A stretch of 41,758 nucleotides of DNA from Clostridia bacterium (GTDB lineage: Bacteria > Bacillota > Clostridia > Christensenellales > UBA1242): NCBI GenBank assembly GCA_017501645.1, contig JAFVWN010000038.1, positions 1-41,758 on the forward strand, read 5' to 3'. Below, in pieces: positions 37,001 through 41,758 of the stretch; position 1 is the first letter of the stretch, and each line of letters opens with the position of its first letter. The notes under the pieces were generated by a model. That model was not told the DNA's origin, searched no databases, and saw nothing but the letters and a program-made list of their open reading frames with translations. Both the position numbers and the translations under genes were made by a program.

Positions 37001-37218
37001 TTATAGGAGCGGATTTATCACCAACAACATTAACATATTCAGCATCTGCAAGCGATACAGCTTCGAAAAATGCAACCGCAAGAGCTTGGTTGTCAGGAAA
37101 TCATACAACATCAACAAACACAAGGTATGTTTTGGTTGCTTTTAAAAATGGAGATGGTTCAGTAGACTTTACTCCTGAACAACTTGAGCAATTGAAAAAC
37201 TGCATCACAATTTCTTAG
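34060..37218 (+). CDS. Collagen-like surface lipoprotein with polysaccharide deacetylase-like domain
   Basis: 1052 residues from ATG 34060, 5 bases after GGAGA; upstream in-frame TTG/ATG codons are less suitable. Very basic n-region, hydrophobic core and lipobox LVGC (Cys 36) give a lipid-anchored exported protein. Residues about 60-255 mix collagen-like Gly-x-y runs (11 triplets near 91-123, shorter ones later) with two DFYFDTDDYNIY/DVYLNTNTFDLY modules and two GYWVI modules. Residues about 259-536 resemble a NodB-type polysaccharide deacetylase: SFDD (262-265), LHAS (His 333), RMPRLHTFAG, ILFGHEW. The usual second His of motif 2 is missing, so activity is doubtful. After Gly/Ser/Asp linkers, three related C-terminal domains of ~140 residues follow (about 576-726, 766-901 and 907-1052). 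The promoter contains a G10 run. A surface-adhesion or glycan-modifying role is inferred. Confidence 0.75.
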   Translation: MKKEKNTKKKGFFKKGLALTLTAGIMAVASVGLVGCSGGEDGKNGATWFSGQDSPFESTGKVGDFYFDTDDYNIYTKTQMGWVIISNIKGAQGDEGAVGPEGPQGETGETGPEGPQGVPGVTPTVEINDEGYWVINGDNTGVLAEGKNGETGEMPEITINSEGYWVIDGVPTTTKAQGETGETGPEGPKGEAGTSFLTGEGTPSNTLGNNNDVYLNTNTFDLYKKVSDAWTLIGNIKGEIGEAGKDGVDVGTLDSSNYMHISFDDVQTCFSNLTAKGYDSMYDEPFFAWLKSLHDNYGAKISLYVYNNSLGSVPDTYKEEFFEAKDWLKIGLHASNGSSNYGSSTYEQGKSAWNSFVDNVIRITGSYLSVDRMPRLHTFAGSKEALEGMRDANYGALGFLSADDDRKSYYFDDEQTTYMYSNDHFTDHVNGLTFVTTDLRTDWFMSSFSTQNTYRAPIKDNVYDELVYRYTTIDFANSISSYILFGHEWQIYNGSSITDTGKEYYEDACKFAKDFNINFDFSQNKAFSPTIYDVYPENTVVIPDSGSGDNSGSGGGTEDDSGSGDQDPNVEQVNYYDTTMTVVDSISEMVFDGNYAPPGGATADFSAGTVVGRATCITEVLAVSGGETISFASNLAEIFGSTNLSFALIEFASAPLSRDTMSFPNVTSGTATTEQKAACAYAWLTEAHTLQSNTRYVILAFKNGDGSVAFTTEQLAKLPNCLVLGEATTTPGGGEGGGSGTETPDQGETEDPEVPPIDVDTATTTTFDGTTLAIVDSLDQITYTNGMSINGAGLRYTATAGRAVSQSQVLKIGENMSKLTLLQNASVNLSFTVYEFTTLPLDSTSFLELTAGTWTTEPHTLSSATKFVMILFKNESNTSANFSTEDLAILNTCVSFESAPVATTATYYGNTLDIVDSVSEMTFVVGAPAGGADEGSAGDGFGNTAGRAVCKTAVLRIEGGETLNLVQAVDGTTVTFAVTEFIGADLSPTTLTYSASASDTASKNATARAWLSGNHTTSTNTRYVLVAFKNGDGSVDFTPEQLEQLKNCITIS

Positions 37219-37259
37219 ATTAAAATTAAACAAAAAAATATTTAATTAAAAAATAGTAG

Positions 37260-37315
37260 AAGAGTCAAAACTGGGGTGAAAATGCTTTCGCCTTAGTTTT
37301 GTGACTCTTTTTTTG
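37260..37315 (+). terminator. Rho-independent terminator
   Basis: Long stem: AGAGTCA / TGACTCT continues as AAAACTGGGG / CCTTAGTTTT with G-T pairs; the T-run is TTTTTTT. It lies 42 bases after the lipoprotein stop. Confidence 0.85.
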
Positions 37316-37321
37316 TTTTGC

Positions 37322-37350
37322 TTGACTTAAAAAGGTAAATGTAACATAAT
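37322..37350 (+). promoter_or_regulatory. Promoter of the phosphatase gene
   Basis: -35 TTGACT (37322-37327), 17-base spacer, -10 CATAAT (37345-37350). Confidence 0.7.
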
Positions 37351-37367
37351 ATGCAAGAGGAAAATTT

Positions 37368-38060
37368 ATGGTATATTTGATTAGCGATATTCACGGTGAT
37401 TATGACTTATTTGTTAAACTTTTGAAAAAAATCAACTTTTCAAAAGAGGACAAAATGATTGTTGTTGGAGATATGCTTGATAAAGGCAAAAAGTCAGTTA
37501 AACTTTTGGAACTGTTTTTTGGTGAATATAGAAATAATTTTGAATGTGTAATGGGAAATCATGAACATAATTTTTTAAAGTATTACAATAAACTTCAGGA
37601 AGTAGATATATACACAGAAGACCAAATTGTTCAACATTGTAATGATTATGCAGACATTGAAGATGGTTTTTCTATTGAGTTTATAAAAAATCTTGAGGTG
37701 CTTCCGTATTTTATAGAAAAAGAAGATTATATTTGTGTTCACGCAGGTGTGCCTCTTGATGAAAATGATGTGATAAAAAATTTGGAAGAAGCAGAGATTG
37801 AAGAGCTTATCTATGACAGAAGTTTTAAAGCCCCACTAATATTGCCAATGAATAGTAAATGTGTTGTGTTTGGGCATACGCCTACAATATATTTAGGTGG
37901 CGACCCTGAGATAATTGCTTATAAAAAAGAGGGTGCAAAAGGCGACAAAATGAGCGATTATCACAAGATTCATTTAGACACTGGAAGTTACTTAACAGGA
38001 GTACTTGGATGTTGGTGTGTGGATGAATGTAAGCCTTATTATGTTCATAGATGGGAGTAA
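37368..38060 (+). CDS. PPP-family metallophosphatase
   Basis: 230 residues; AGAGG 8 bases upstream. All calcineurin-like/PPP metal and phosphate motifs are present in order: SDIHG (Asp7, His9), GDMLDKG (Asp35, Asp38), GNHE (Asn64, His65), VHAG, and GHTP. Bacterial members include Ser/Thr protein phosphatases (PrpA/PrpE type) and diadenosine tetraphosphatase-like enzymes, which share this core and length; the GDMLDKG form (GDxxDRG in most) fits this group. Whether the substrate is a phosphoprotein or a dinucleotide is not decidable here. It has its own promoter and terminator. Confidence 0.88.
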   Translation: MVYLISDIHGDYDLFVKLLKKINFSKEDKMIVVGDMLDKGKKSVKLLELFFGEYRNNFECVMGNHEHNFLKYYNKLQEVDIYTEDQIVQHCNDYADIEDGFSIEFIKNLEVLPYFIEKEDYICVHAGVPLDENDVIKNLEEAEIEELIYDRSFKAPLILPMNSKCVVFGHTPTIYLGGDPEIIAYKKEGAKGDKMSDYHKIHLDTGSYLTGVLGCWCVDECKPYYVHRWE

Positions 38061-38162
38061 TAATGACTTTCTGTAAAATGATTTGATATTCATTTGAGAG
38101 TAAATAAAAAACATAAAAGTATGCAGAGAAAACATAAATTTTGTATCTTTATAAAATTATTA

Positions 38163-38197
38163 AAAAACTTGAGGGGTGTTCTTCAAGTTTTTATTTT
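38163..38197 (+). terminator. Terminator of the phosphatase gene
   Basis: Stem AAAAACTTGA / TCAAGTTTTT, then TATTTT. The A-run on the other side would allow it to act as a second minus-strand terminator. Confidence 0.7.
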
Positions 38198-38200
38198 GCA

Positions 38201-38228
38201 AAAAAAATAAAAGCCACTAAGGGCTTTT
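38201..38228 (-). terminator. Terminator of the double R-x4-H gene (minus strand)
   Basis: On the minus strand AAAAGCC / GGCTTTT with a 6-base loop, followed by ATTTTTTTT, 5 bases past the stop. Confidence 0.75.
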
Positions 38229-38232
38229 ACAA

Positions 38233-39708
38233 TTATTCTTTGCCTAGTTCAACAGAAGATGAAGAGATACTTTCTTGTTTTTTGTCTTTCAAAGATTCAA
38301 GAAAAGAGTCTGCAATTTCCATAAGTTCTGCGGATGAAAGAGTTGCTGAAAAGGTTTGATTGTGTCTTCTGTCAAAATCGCAAAGGTTGTATTGATTGTT
38401 GTTTTTTGTAAATCTGTTAGGGTGAACTATGCAGTTTCTTAGGTGAACGATAAGTTCGCTCATAGAAGAAGCTCCGTTTATGTTTGGTGCAACTTTATTA
38501 AAAGTTGATTGAAGCTCTGTGTCAAGAGTTGTTGCGTTGGGTGTTGTTCTTTCGTAAATATAGTTGAATACAAAATTGAAATATGCTCTTTCTGTATAAT
38601 TTTGTAAAGAATCTATAGAAAGAGGTAAGAGGGAGTCGTTGAAATAATTGAACTTTTGTGCTTTTGTATCATTTGAGTTTATTGTGAATAACAACTCGCC
38701 AATTTGAACAGAAGGGAAAAAGTTTTCATTTCTTTGGTCGATAATTGAAGAGATAATATAAGAAAGGCGGTGTTGTTTGTTTTCGTCAAAGAGAATGTTT
38801 TGAGCATTAAAAAATTCTTTCAAGAAGAAATTTCCTTTGAATAAAACATCATTAGCTTCAAGTTTGTTAACATCTTGGGCAACCAGACCGCAAAGCCTTG
38901 CAATGTCTTGAATATCTTCAAGTTCAAGCACTCCAGTTGTGTTGAGCTTGCTGTTGATTACAATTTTAAAAAGGTTTGATTTATTGATAAGTGGAACGCC
39001 GTTAATAGATTCTTCATCTTTTAAATCTTGAAGTAAGTGTTCAATTGGTTGTATTGTTGGGTACTTACTTAGAGAAGAAAGGTCAAAAACATCATTTCTA
39101 ACATTTATATTGTAGAATTTTGGGTTTCTTGTTTCAAGGTTCAAGATATTGCAATTCACCATAGCTTCAGGGGAAGTGTAGCTTTCACTCAAGTTCCATA
39201 AAGACCAGGGGATACTGCATAAAAAGTTAAGGGGAAAAGAAACTTTGAATGTTCCGTTGTATGAATTAATGCTGAGTTGTTTGTTTTCAAAGTCATAAGA
39301 AAATTTAGAGTGTGCTATTGCGTTGCGGAGTTGTTTCAAAAAGTTTACATCAAAATTTTGATAGATGTGACCCCAAGATTCAACATTTACATCTGTCATA
39401 TTGAAGGTGTCGGGAATTTCTTGAATAGAGGATAAAACGGTGTCCCAATCTTGAGAGAAGCATAAAAGAGAGAGCACCAAATGTAGGTGTTCAATGTTTT
39501 TATCATCAAAAGAAATAAGTTCCTCGGTTGCGTGTCTAAGTGCTCTTTTTATAAAAAAGTTTCTTCCGTCTTGGTTTGTGTAACTAGAGTATTCTTTTTT
39601 TGTTTGCTCACTTGAAAGATTGCGAATATTTGCGTTTGTTCTTTCAAGGATTTTAGCGAGCTTTTTAGTAGACTCAGCAAGAGAAATAAGTTGTTCTTTA
39701 TTATCCAT
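38233..39708 (-). CDS. Protein with two R-x4-H (HEPN-type) motifs, candidate RNase or defence protein
   Basis: 491 residues; AGAGG ribosome site on the minus strand. No signal peptide or membrane helix. Two similar motifs stand in comparable helix-plus-strand contexts: FLKQLRNAIAHSKF (R128, H133) and VHLRNCIVHPNRF (R424, H429). Each is followed by a Tyr-containing strand and a Leu-rich helix. R-x4-6-H, with N or polar after R, is the catalytic signature of HEPN-domain ribonucleases, found in abortive-infection proteins, HEPN-MNT toxins and Cas13 (which also has two). The rest of the chain is helical and unfamiliar; no Cas13 resemblance beyond the motifs is claimed. It has its own promoter and no partner in the operon. 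An alternative is a non-catalytic HEPN-like protein of unknown role. Confidence 0.6.
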   Translation of the reverse strand: MDNKEQLISLAESTKKLAKILERTNANIRNLSSEQTKKEYSSYTNQDGRNFFIKRALRHATEELISFDDKNIEHLHLVLSLLCFSQDWDTVLSSIQEIPDTFNMTDVNVESWGHIYQNFDVNFLKQLRNAIAHSKFSYDFENKQLSINSYNGTFKVSFPLNFLCSIPWSLWNLSESYTSPEAMVNCNILNLETRNPKFYNINVRNDVFDLSSLSKYPTIQPIEHLLQDLKDEESINGVPLINKSNLFKIVINSKLNTTGVLELEDIQDIARLCGLVAQDVNKLEANDVLFKGNFFLKEFFNAQNILFDENKQHRLSYIISSIIDQRNENFFPSVQIGELLFTINSNDTKAQKFNYFNDSLLPLSIDSLQNYTERAYFNFVFNYIYERTTPNATTLDTELQSTFNKVAPNINGASSMSELIVHLRNCIVHPNRFTKNNNQYNLCDFDRRHNQTFSATLSSAELMEIADSFLESLKDKKQESISSSSVELGKE

Positions 39709-39737
39709 AATTGCCTCTGTTAGTTATTACAGTAGTT

Positions 39738-39766
39738 AATATAACATATAATTGTTATTTTTTCAA
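39738..39766 (-). promoter_or_regulatory. Promoter of the double R-x4-H gene (minus strand)
   Basis: On the minus strand: -35 TTGAAA (39766-39761), 17-base spacer, -10 TATATT (39743-39738) with extended TGT. Confidence 0.7.
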
Positions 39767-39813
39767 TATGAAATTTATTGCAGTTTTTCAAATAGAATTA
39801 AAAAACACAAAAT

Positions 39814-39848
39814 AAAAATCCATTCCAATAAATTGGTTTGGATTTTTT
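39814..39848 (-). terminator. Hairpin terminator, probably ending a lost gene
   Basis: AAAAATCCA-TT-CCAAT / ATTGG-TT-TGGATTTTT around AA, with A- and T-runs on either side. No intact gene enters it from the left. From the right it follows the stop of the remnant frame at 39853-40014 by 4 bases. Confidence 0.65.
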
Positions 39849-39852
39849 AGGT

Positions 39853-40014
39853 TTATAATATTGAGTCTAAATCGAATGTTAAATATAGTGTTTGATTTAA
39901 TTTATTCATTTGTTGATGTGTGGATATGCGTAGGAGTGAAGAGCCAACACTTGTATCAAGACAAGCACACGCGTTGGTGCCAAAAAAATAAAAATTACTA
40001 AATTTGTTAAATAA
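39853..40014 (-). pseudogene. Possible 3' remnant of a lost gene, GC-richer than its surroundings
   Basis: Within a 368-bp gap between genes, bases about 39920-39985 are clearly GC-richer than the flanks. On the minus strand an open frame of 53 codons with no start (GTNACACLDTSVGSSLLRIS near its middle) ends in TAA just before a terminator, like the 3' end of a truncated gene. A plus-strand frame of about 40 codons also crosses the island (VGVKSQHLYQDKHTRWCQ), so the strand is not certain. I do not recognise either. The island also contains CCAAC/GTTGG and CTTGT/ACAAG pairings that could be RNA structure. Confidence 0.3.
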
Positions 40015-40016
40015 TC

Positions 40017-40046
40017 AAGACAAATTATTATTGTTTATGTTATAAT
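40017..40046 (+). promoter_or_regulatory. Promoter with extended -10 of the lipoprotein/ART-like pair
   Basis: Weak -35 AAGACA (40017-40022), 18-base spacer, -10 TATAAT (40041-40046) preceded by TGT. Confidence 0.55.
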
Positions 40047-40076
40047 ATTTTCAATAAACATAAGAGGTATTTGATT

Positions 40077-40556
40077 ATGAAAAAAATAATTTATATTTTA
40101 TTATTACTTATAGTTCCGTTTTCCTTTTTAAGTGGTTGTAGTTTGTTTGGTGAAAGCAAAAAATATTATGATATGAATCAATCATTTACTTATAACGATG
40201 TAGAATTTAAAATCACAAATTTAAGAGAGGGACAAAGTTTTACAACGACAACAGGTTCAACAGAAACAACAGAAAACTACTTTATATTTATTGATATTTG
40301 GATGAAAAATAATGGTAAAAACGCATTCGATGTTAGGACTTCCACTTTTTCTATTGTGATAAAAGAAACCGAACAAGTAATTTCTTACTACCCAGGATAC
40401 ACTTATTTATATCCAAATAATATTGTAAGAGCAGAATTGAATCCAACCTTTTCTGGTTCGTATAGCATTGTTTTTGAGGTTTCACAACCAACTAGTTCTT
40501 GTAATTATCAATTAAGAGTTGGTGAAAATATTTTTGTTAATCTAAATGCAAATTAG
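40077..40556 (+). CDS. Lipoprotein with DUF4352-like Ig-fold domain
   Basis: 159 residues from ATG 40077, with AAGAGGT 8 bases upstream; an in-frame TTG at 40071 is less likely. Signal peptide with lipobox LSGC (Cys 21). The mature part has the DUF4352/telokin-like order: a strand VEFKITNLREG, a polar loop, then NYFIFIDIWMKNNGKNAFDV (the 'vdv.vkNng' core) and later strands ending VGENIFVNL. Such domains occur in exported Gram-positive lipoproteins of unknown role. The downstream gene starts one base after, or overlaps, its stop and lacks its own ribosome site, so the two are translationally coupled and probably work together, although one is exported and the other looks cytosolic. Confidence 0.75.
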   Translation: MKKIIYILLLLIVPFSFLSGCSLFGESKKYYDMNQSFTYNDVEFKITNLREGQSFTTTTGSTETTENYFIFIDIWMKNNGKNAFDVRTSTFSIVIKETEQVISYYPGYTYLYPNNIVRAELNPTFSGSYSIVFEVSQPTSSCNYQLRVGENIFVNLNAN

Positions 40557-40557
40557 T

Positions 40558-41391
40558 ATGAATGTATATATAGACAAGTATTTAAACGATGATACAATAA
40601 TTATTCATAAAAAAGATTCATATCCTAAATCTTGGATAGATTATTTAAATTCTAAAAAAAAGTTTTTGAAAAAATATAGATATGTGGAAACTTTTAATTT
40701 TAATAAATATGAAAAGTTAAAACAAACAACAGGATATGCAGACCCTTTTCTAAAAATGAATAAATACCATGTTAAGTATGAAGAATATTTTAATGAGTTT
40801 CATAATATTGTAAAAAATACCCATTTTACACTTATTTGTTATCATGCTACAAGACTAACAAAATATGAAGTTAATGACATAAGAGAAAATGGTCTAAGAT
40901 GTTTCGATAAAGAAACTATAACAAAAAAAATTGATTTGTTATACAACAATAAATATATCAGTTTAAAAGAAAAAAATTTTTTAATCAAAAAAAATCTATT
41001 AAATCAAGAACAAGATAGGGCTAATAAAATCTTTTATGTAACCGGTTATTATGACATATCATATAATAGCCATAACAAAAGTTTTATTTTCGATTGTTTA
41101 AATAATTATGGTGGAGAAATTATTTATAATTTAACAGAAAACGCCAAGTTGCTAGAAAAATTAAAAAGTCATAGTAATCCATATATAGTTATTTTACAAA
41201 TCAATAGTAAAAAAATAGATACTTATCAGTTAGCCAACTTGATATTTAAAAATTTTAATTCTAAAACTTTAAACTTTATCTCTTGTTGTGAAAATTCATG
41301 TACAAATATTTCATCAATTTTAGATATCGTAAGTGTAAATAAAAATAGTAAAATTGTATATGCTAATATAAATAAAAAAACAAGCCTTTAA
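40558..41391 (+). CDS. Unknown protein with possible ADP-ribosyltransferase fold
   Basis: 277 residues from ATG 40558, the second base after the upstream TAG; ATG 40546 would overlap that gene by 11 bases and add four residues. Neither has a ribosome site, so translation depends on coupling. The centre has ICYHATRL (Y95-H96-A97-T98) followed by EVNDIRENGLR and, near 160-190, IFYVTGY and NNYGGEIIY (E187). Y-H-x-T, then I-x3-GL, an aromatic strand and a later Glu are reminiscent of PARP/KptA-like ADP-ribosyltransferase folds (H-Y-E type). This is motif-level inference only. Very Lys/Asn/Ile-rich and AT-richer than most genes here, suggesting transfer. No signal peptide. Next to the double R-x4-H protein and an RNA-like array, a defence or toxin role is a reasonable hypothesis. 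Confidence 0.45.
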   Translation: MNVYIDKYLNDDTIIIHKKDSYPKSWIDYLNSKKKFLKKYRYVETFNFNKYEKLKQTTGYADPFLKMNKYHVKYEEYFNEFHNIVKNTHFTLICYHATRLTKYEVNDIRENGLRCFDKETITKKIDLLYNNKYISLKEKNFLIKKNLLNQEQDRANKIFYVTGYYDISYNSHNKSFIFDCLNNYGGEIIYNLTENAKLLEKLKSHSNPYIVILQINSKKIDTYQLANLIFKNFNSKTLNFISCCENSCTNISSILDIVSVNKNSKIVYANINKKTSL

Positions 41392-41411
41392 AATTATTGG
41401 TTTGTTTTTTA
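41374..41411 (+). terminator. Rho-independent terminator overlapping the end of the ART-like gene
   Basis: Stem AAAAAACAAGCC / GGTTTGTTTTTT with one G-U pair. The left arm includes the last codons of the gene. Confidence 0.8.
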
Positions 41412-41430
41412 TATTTTGATATATAATTTA

Positions 41431-41467
41431 TAAATAAAAAAGACTAAATCGGGGTTCGATTTAGTCT
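41431..41467 (-). terminator. Hairpin terminator after conserved RNA element copy 1 (minus strand)
   Basis: AGACTAAATCG / CGATTTAGTCT is a perfect 11-bp stem with a 5-base loop (41441-41467). On the minus strand it is followed by TTTTTTATTT, as expected of an intrinsic terminator. On the plus strand no T-run follows. Confidence 0.75.
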
Positions 41468-41472
41468 CAATA

Positions 41473-41590
41473 TGGTGCTGGTGGGGCGACTCGTTAAGAA
41501 AACTCACCAGTGGTGAGTTTTTAGACAAAGCCGAGTGTGATTTATAATCATACTCCGGAGGGCGCTAGGCGACCACCTAAAAACGCTTAA
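41473..41590 (-). ncRNA. Unrecognised structured RNA element, copy 1
   Basis: 118 bp, about half GC in AT-rich surroundings and with no open frame of interest. Identical at all 118 positions to 41641-41758. It can fold as several helices: a perfect hairpin ACTCACC-AGT-GGTGAGT extended by A/T pairs, a second hairpin GAGTGTGAT / ATCATACTC with flanking CC/GG, and an outer GGTGG / CCACC pairing that would close a three-way arrangement. Minus-strand orientation is chosen because a hairpin with a U-tract follows the element only in that direction. No promoter was seen immediately before this copy. It does not match any riboswitch, tRNA, tmRNA, SRP or 6S pattern that I know. Confidence 0.55.
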
Positions 41591-41592
41591 TT

Positions 41593-41633
41593 TAAATAAA
41601 GAAAAAAACGATTGTATACCGTCACAATCGTTC
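41593..41633 (-). terminator. Hairpin terminator after conserved RNA element copy 2 (minus strand)
   Basis: AACGATTGT / ACAATCGTT is a perfect 9-bp stem with an 8-base loop (41607-41632), extended by GAAG/TTTC-type pairs. On the minus strand it leads into TTTTTTTCTTTATTT. Its sequence is unrelated to the terminator of copy 1. Confidence 0.75.
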
Positions 41634-41640
41634 TTCTAGT

Positions 41641-41758
41641 TGGTGCTGGTGGGGCGACTCGTTAAGAAAACTCACCAGTGGTGAGTTTTTAGACAAAGCC
41701 GAGTGTGATTTATAATCATACTCCGGAGGGCGCTAGGCGACCACCTAAAAACGCTTAA
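41641..41758 (-). ncRNA. Unrecognised structured RNA element, copy 2
   Basis: Second copy of the 118-bp element, identical to 41473-41590, ending exactly at the window edge, so it may be longer or followed by more copies. The period is 168 bp, with 50 bp of unrelated sequence between copies. See copy 1 for structure and orientation. Confidence 0.55.

Larger units (their letters stand above)
41473..41758. repeat. Tandem array: two identical 118-bp repeats with a 50-bp unique spacer
   Basis: The repeat is perfectly conserved while the spacer (41591-41640) and the left flank (41429-41472) differ in sequence, except for an A-rich stretch (AATTTAAATAAA type). Both unique parts contain a short inverted repeat. 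The window edge prevents counting further copies. Confidence 0.9.

Noticed and set aside
38141-38359. 72-codon plus-strand frame
   Set aside because: It spans two terminators and the antisense end of the well-supported minus-strand gene 38233-39708.
38233-39708. Cas13 effector
   Set aside because: Two R-x4-H motifs are present, but 491 residues is far shorter than most Cas13 proteins, and no CRISPR array or other shared sequence is seen.
41473-41590. tRNA or tmRNA gene on the minus strand because the element ends in GCACCA
   Set aside because: Only 5 bp of acceptor-like pairing (GGTGG/CCACC) exists, set back from the end, and no T-arm (GGTTCGA-type) or anticodon arm can be drawn.
41473-41758. 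Integron attC array or CRISPR array
   Set aside because: The repeats are long (118 bp) like some attC sites, but clean RYYYAAC/GTTRRRY cores are absent (the nearest, GTTAAGA, breaks the rule), and no cassette genes lie between. Repeats and the single spacer are too long for CRISPR, and no cas genes are visible.

Overview
The window is AT-rich chromosomal DNA (roughly one third GC by eye) from a low-GC Gram-positive bacterium. It most resembles an uncultivated gut Clostridia-like Bacillota. The evidence is the dnaG-rpoD pair, a PPDK whose key residues number like the Clostridium symbiosum enzyme, strong AAGGAG-type ribosome sites, lipoproteins, clostridial-style repeat surface proteins and U-tract hairpin terminators after most genes. 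All 23 protein genes end in TAA (18) or TAG (5); none uses TGA.

Layout. (1) 1-4635: two neighbouring secreted proteins built from tandem Cys/His repeats of about 42 residues, the first cut by the window edge. (2) 4783-12655: housekeeping block with ppdK, a 56-residue ribbon-helix-helix regulator, a pyridoxamine-oxidase-like flavoprotein, dnaG, rpoD and a coiled-coil zinc-ribbon protein. (3) 13303-23531: a 3154-residue membrane-anchored surface protein with InlB/Listeria-Bacteroides-type repeats, then a lipoprotein carrying a related divergent repeat. (4) 23860-31091: a heavy-metal exporter-like permease (minus strand) divergent from an unknown membrane protein and a short-chain dehydrogenase, then an Old Yellow Enzyme-type oxidoreductase followed closely by cysS. 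(5) 31197-38060: an unknown cytoplasmic protein, a DUF11-type protein (minus), a small zinc-ribbon protein, a collagen-like/deacetylase-like lipoprotein whose promoter spacer contains a run of ten G, and a PPP-family phosphatase. (6) 38233-41758: an accessory region with a protein carrying two R-x4-H (HEPN-type) motifs, a GC-richer remnant, a DUF4352-like lipoprotein coupled to a possible ADP-ribosyltransferase-fold protein, and two identical 118-bp GC-rich elements separated by unrelated hairpins.

The most unusual signal is at the right edge (41431-41758). Two 118-bp copies, identical at every base, are each followed on the minus strand by a hairpin plus U-tract. The hairpin sequences are unrelated to each other but have the same architecture. 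I read these as tandem copies of an unrecognised structured RNA, each with its own terminator; the array may continue past the window. Other strong leads are the G10 tract between -35 and -10 of the collagen-like lipoprotein gene (possible phase variation), a CCTTAA-type motif shared upstream of three large surface-protein genes, and the double R-x4-H protein as a candidate RNase or defence factor.

Functional links: the surface proteins and lipoproteins look like a variable adhesion or cell-envelope repertoire set among ordinary metabolic and information genes. The right end looks like a small defence or mobile-type island. Family assignments come from motif reading only; no database search was possible.
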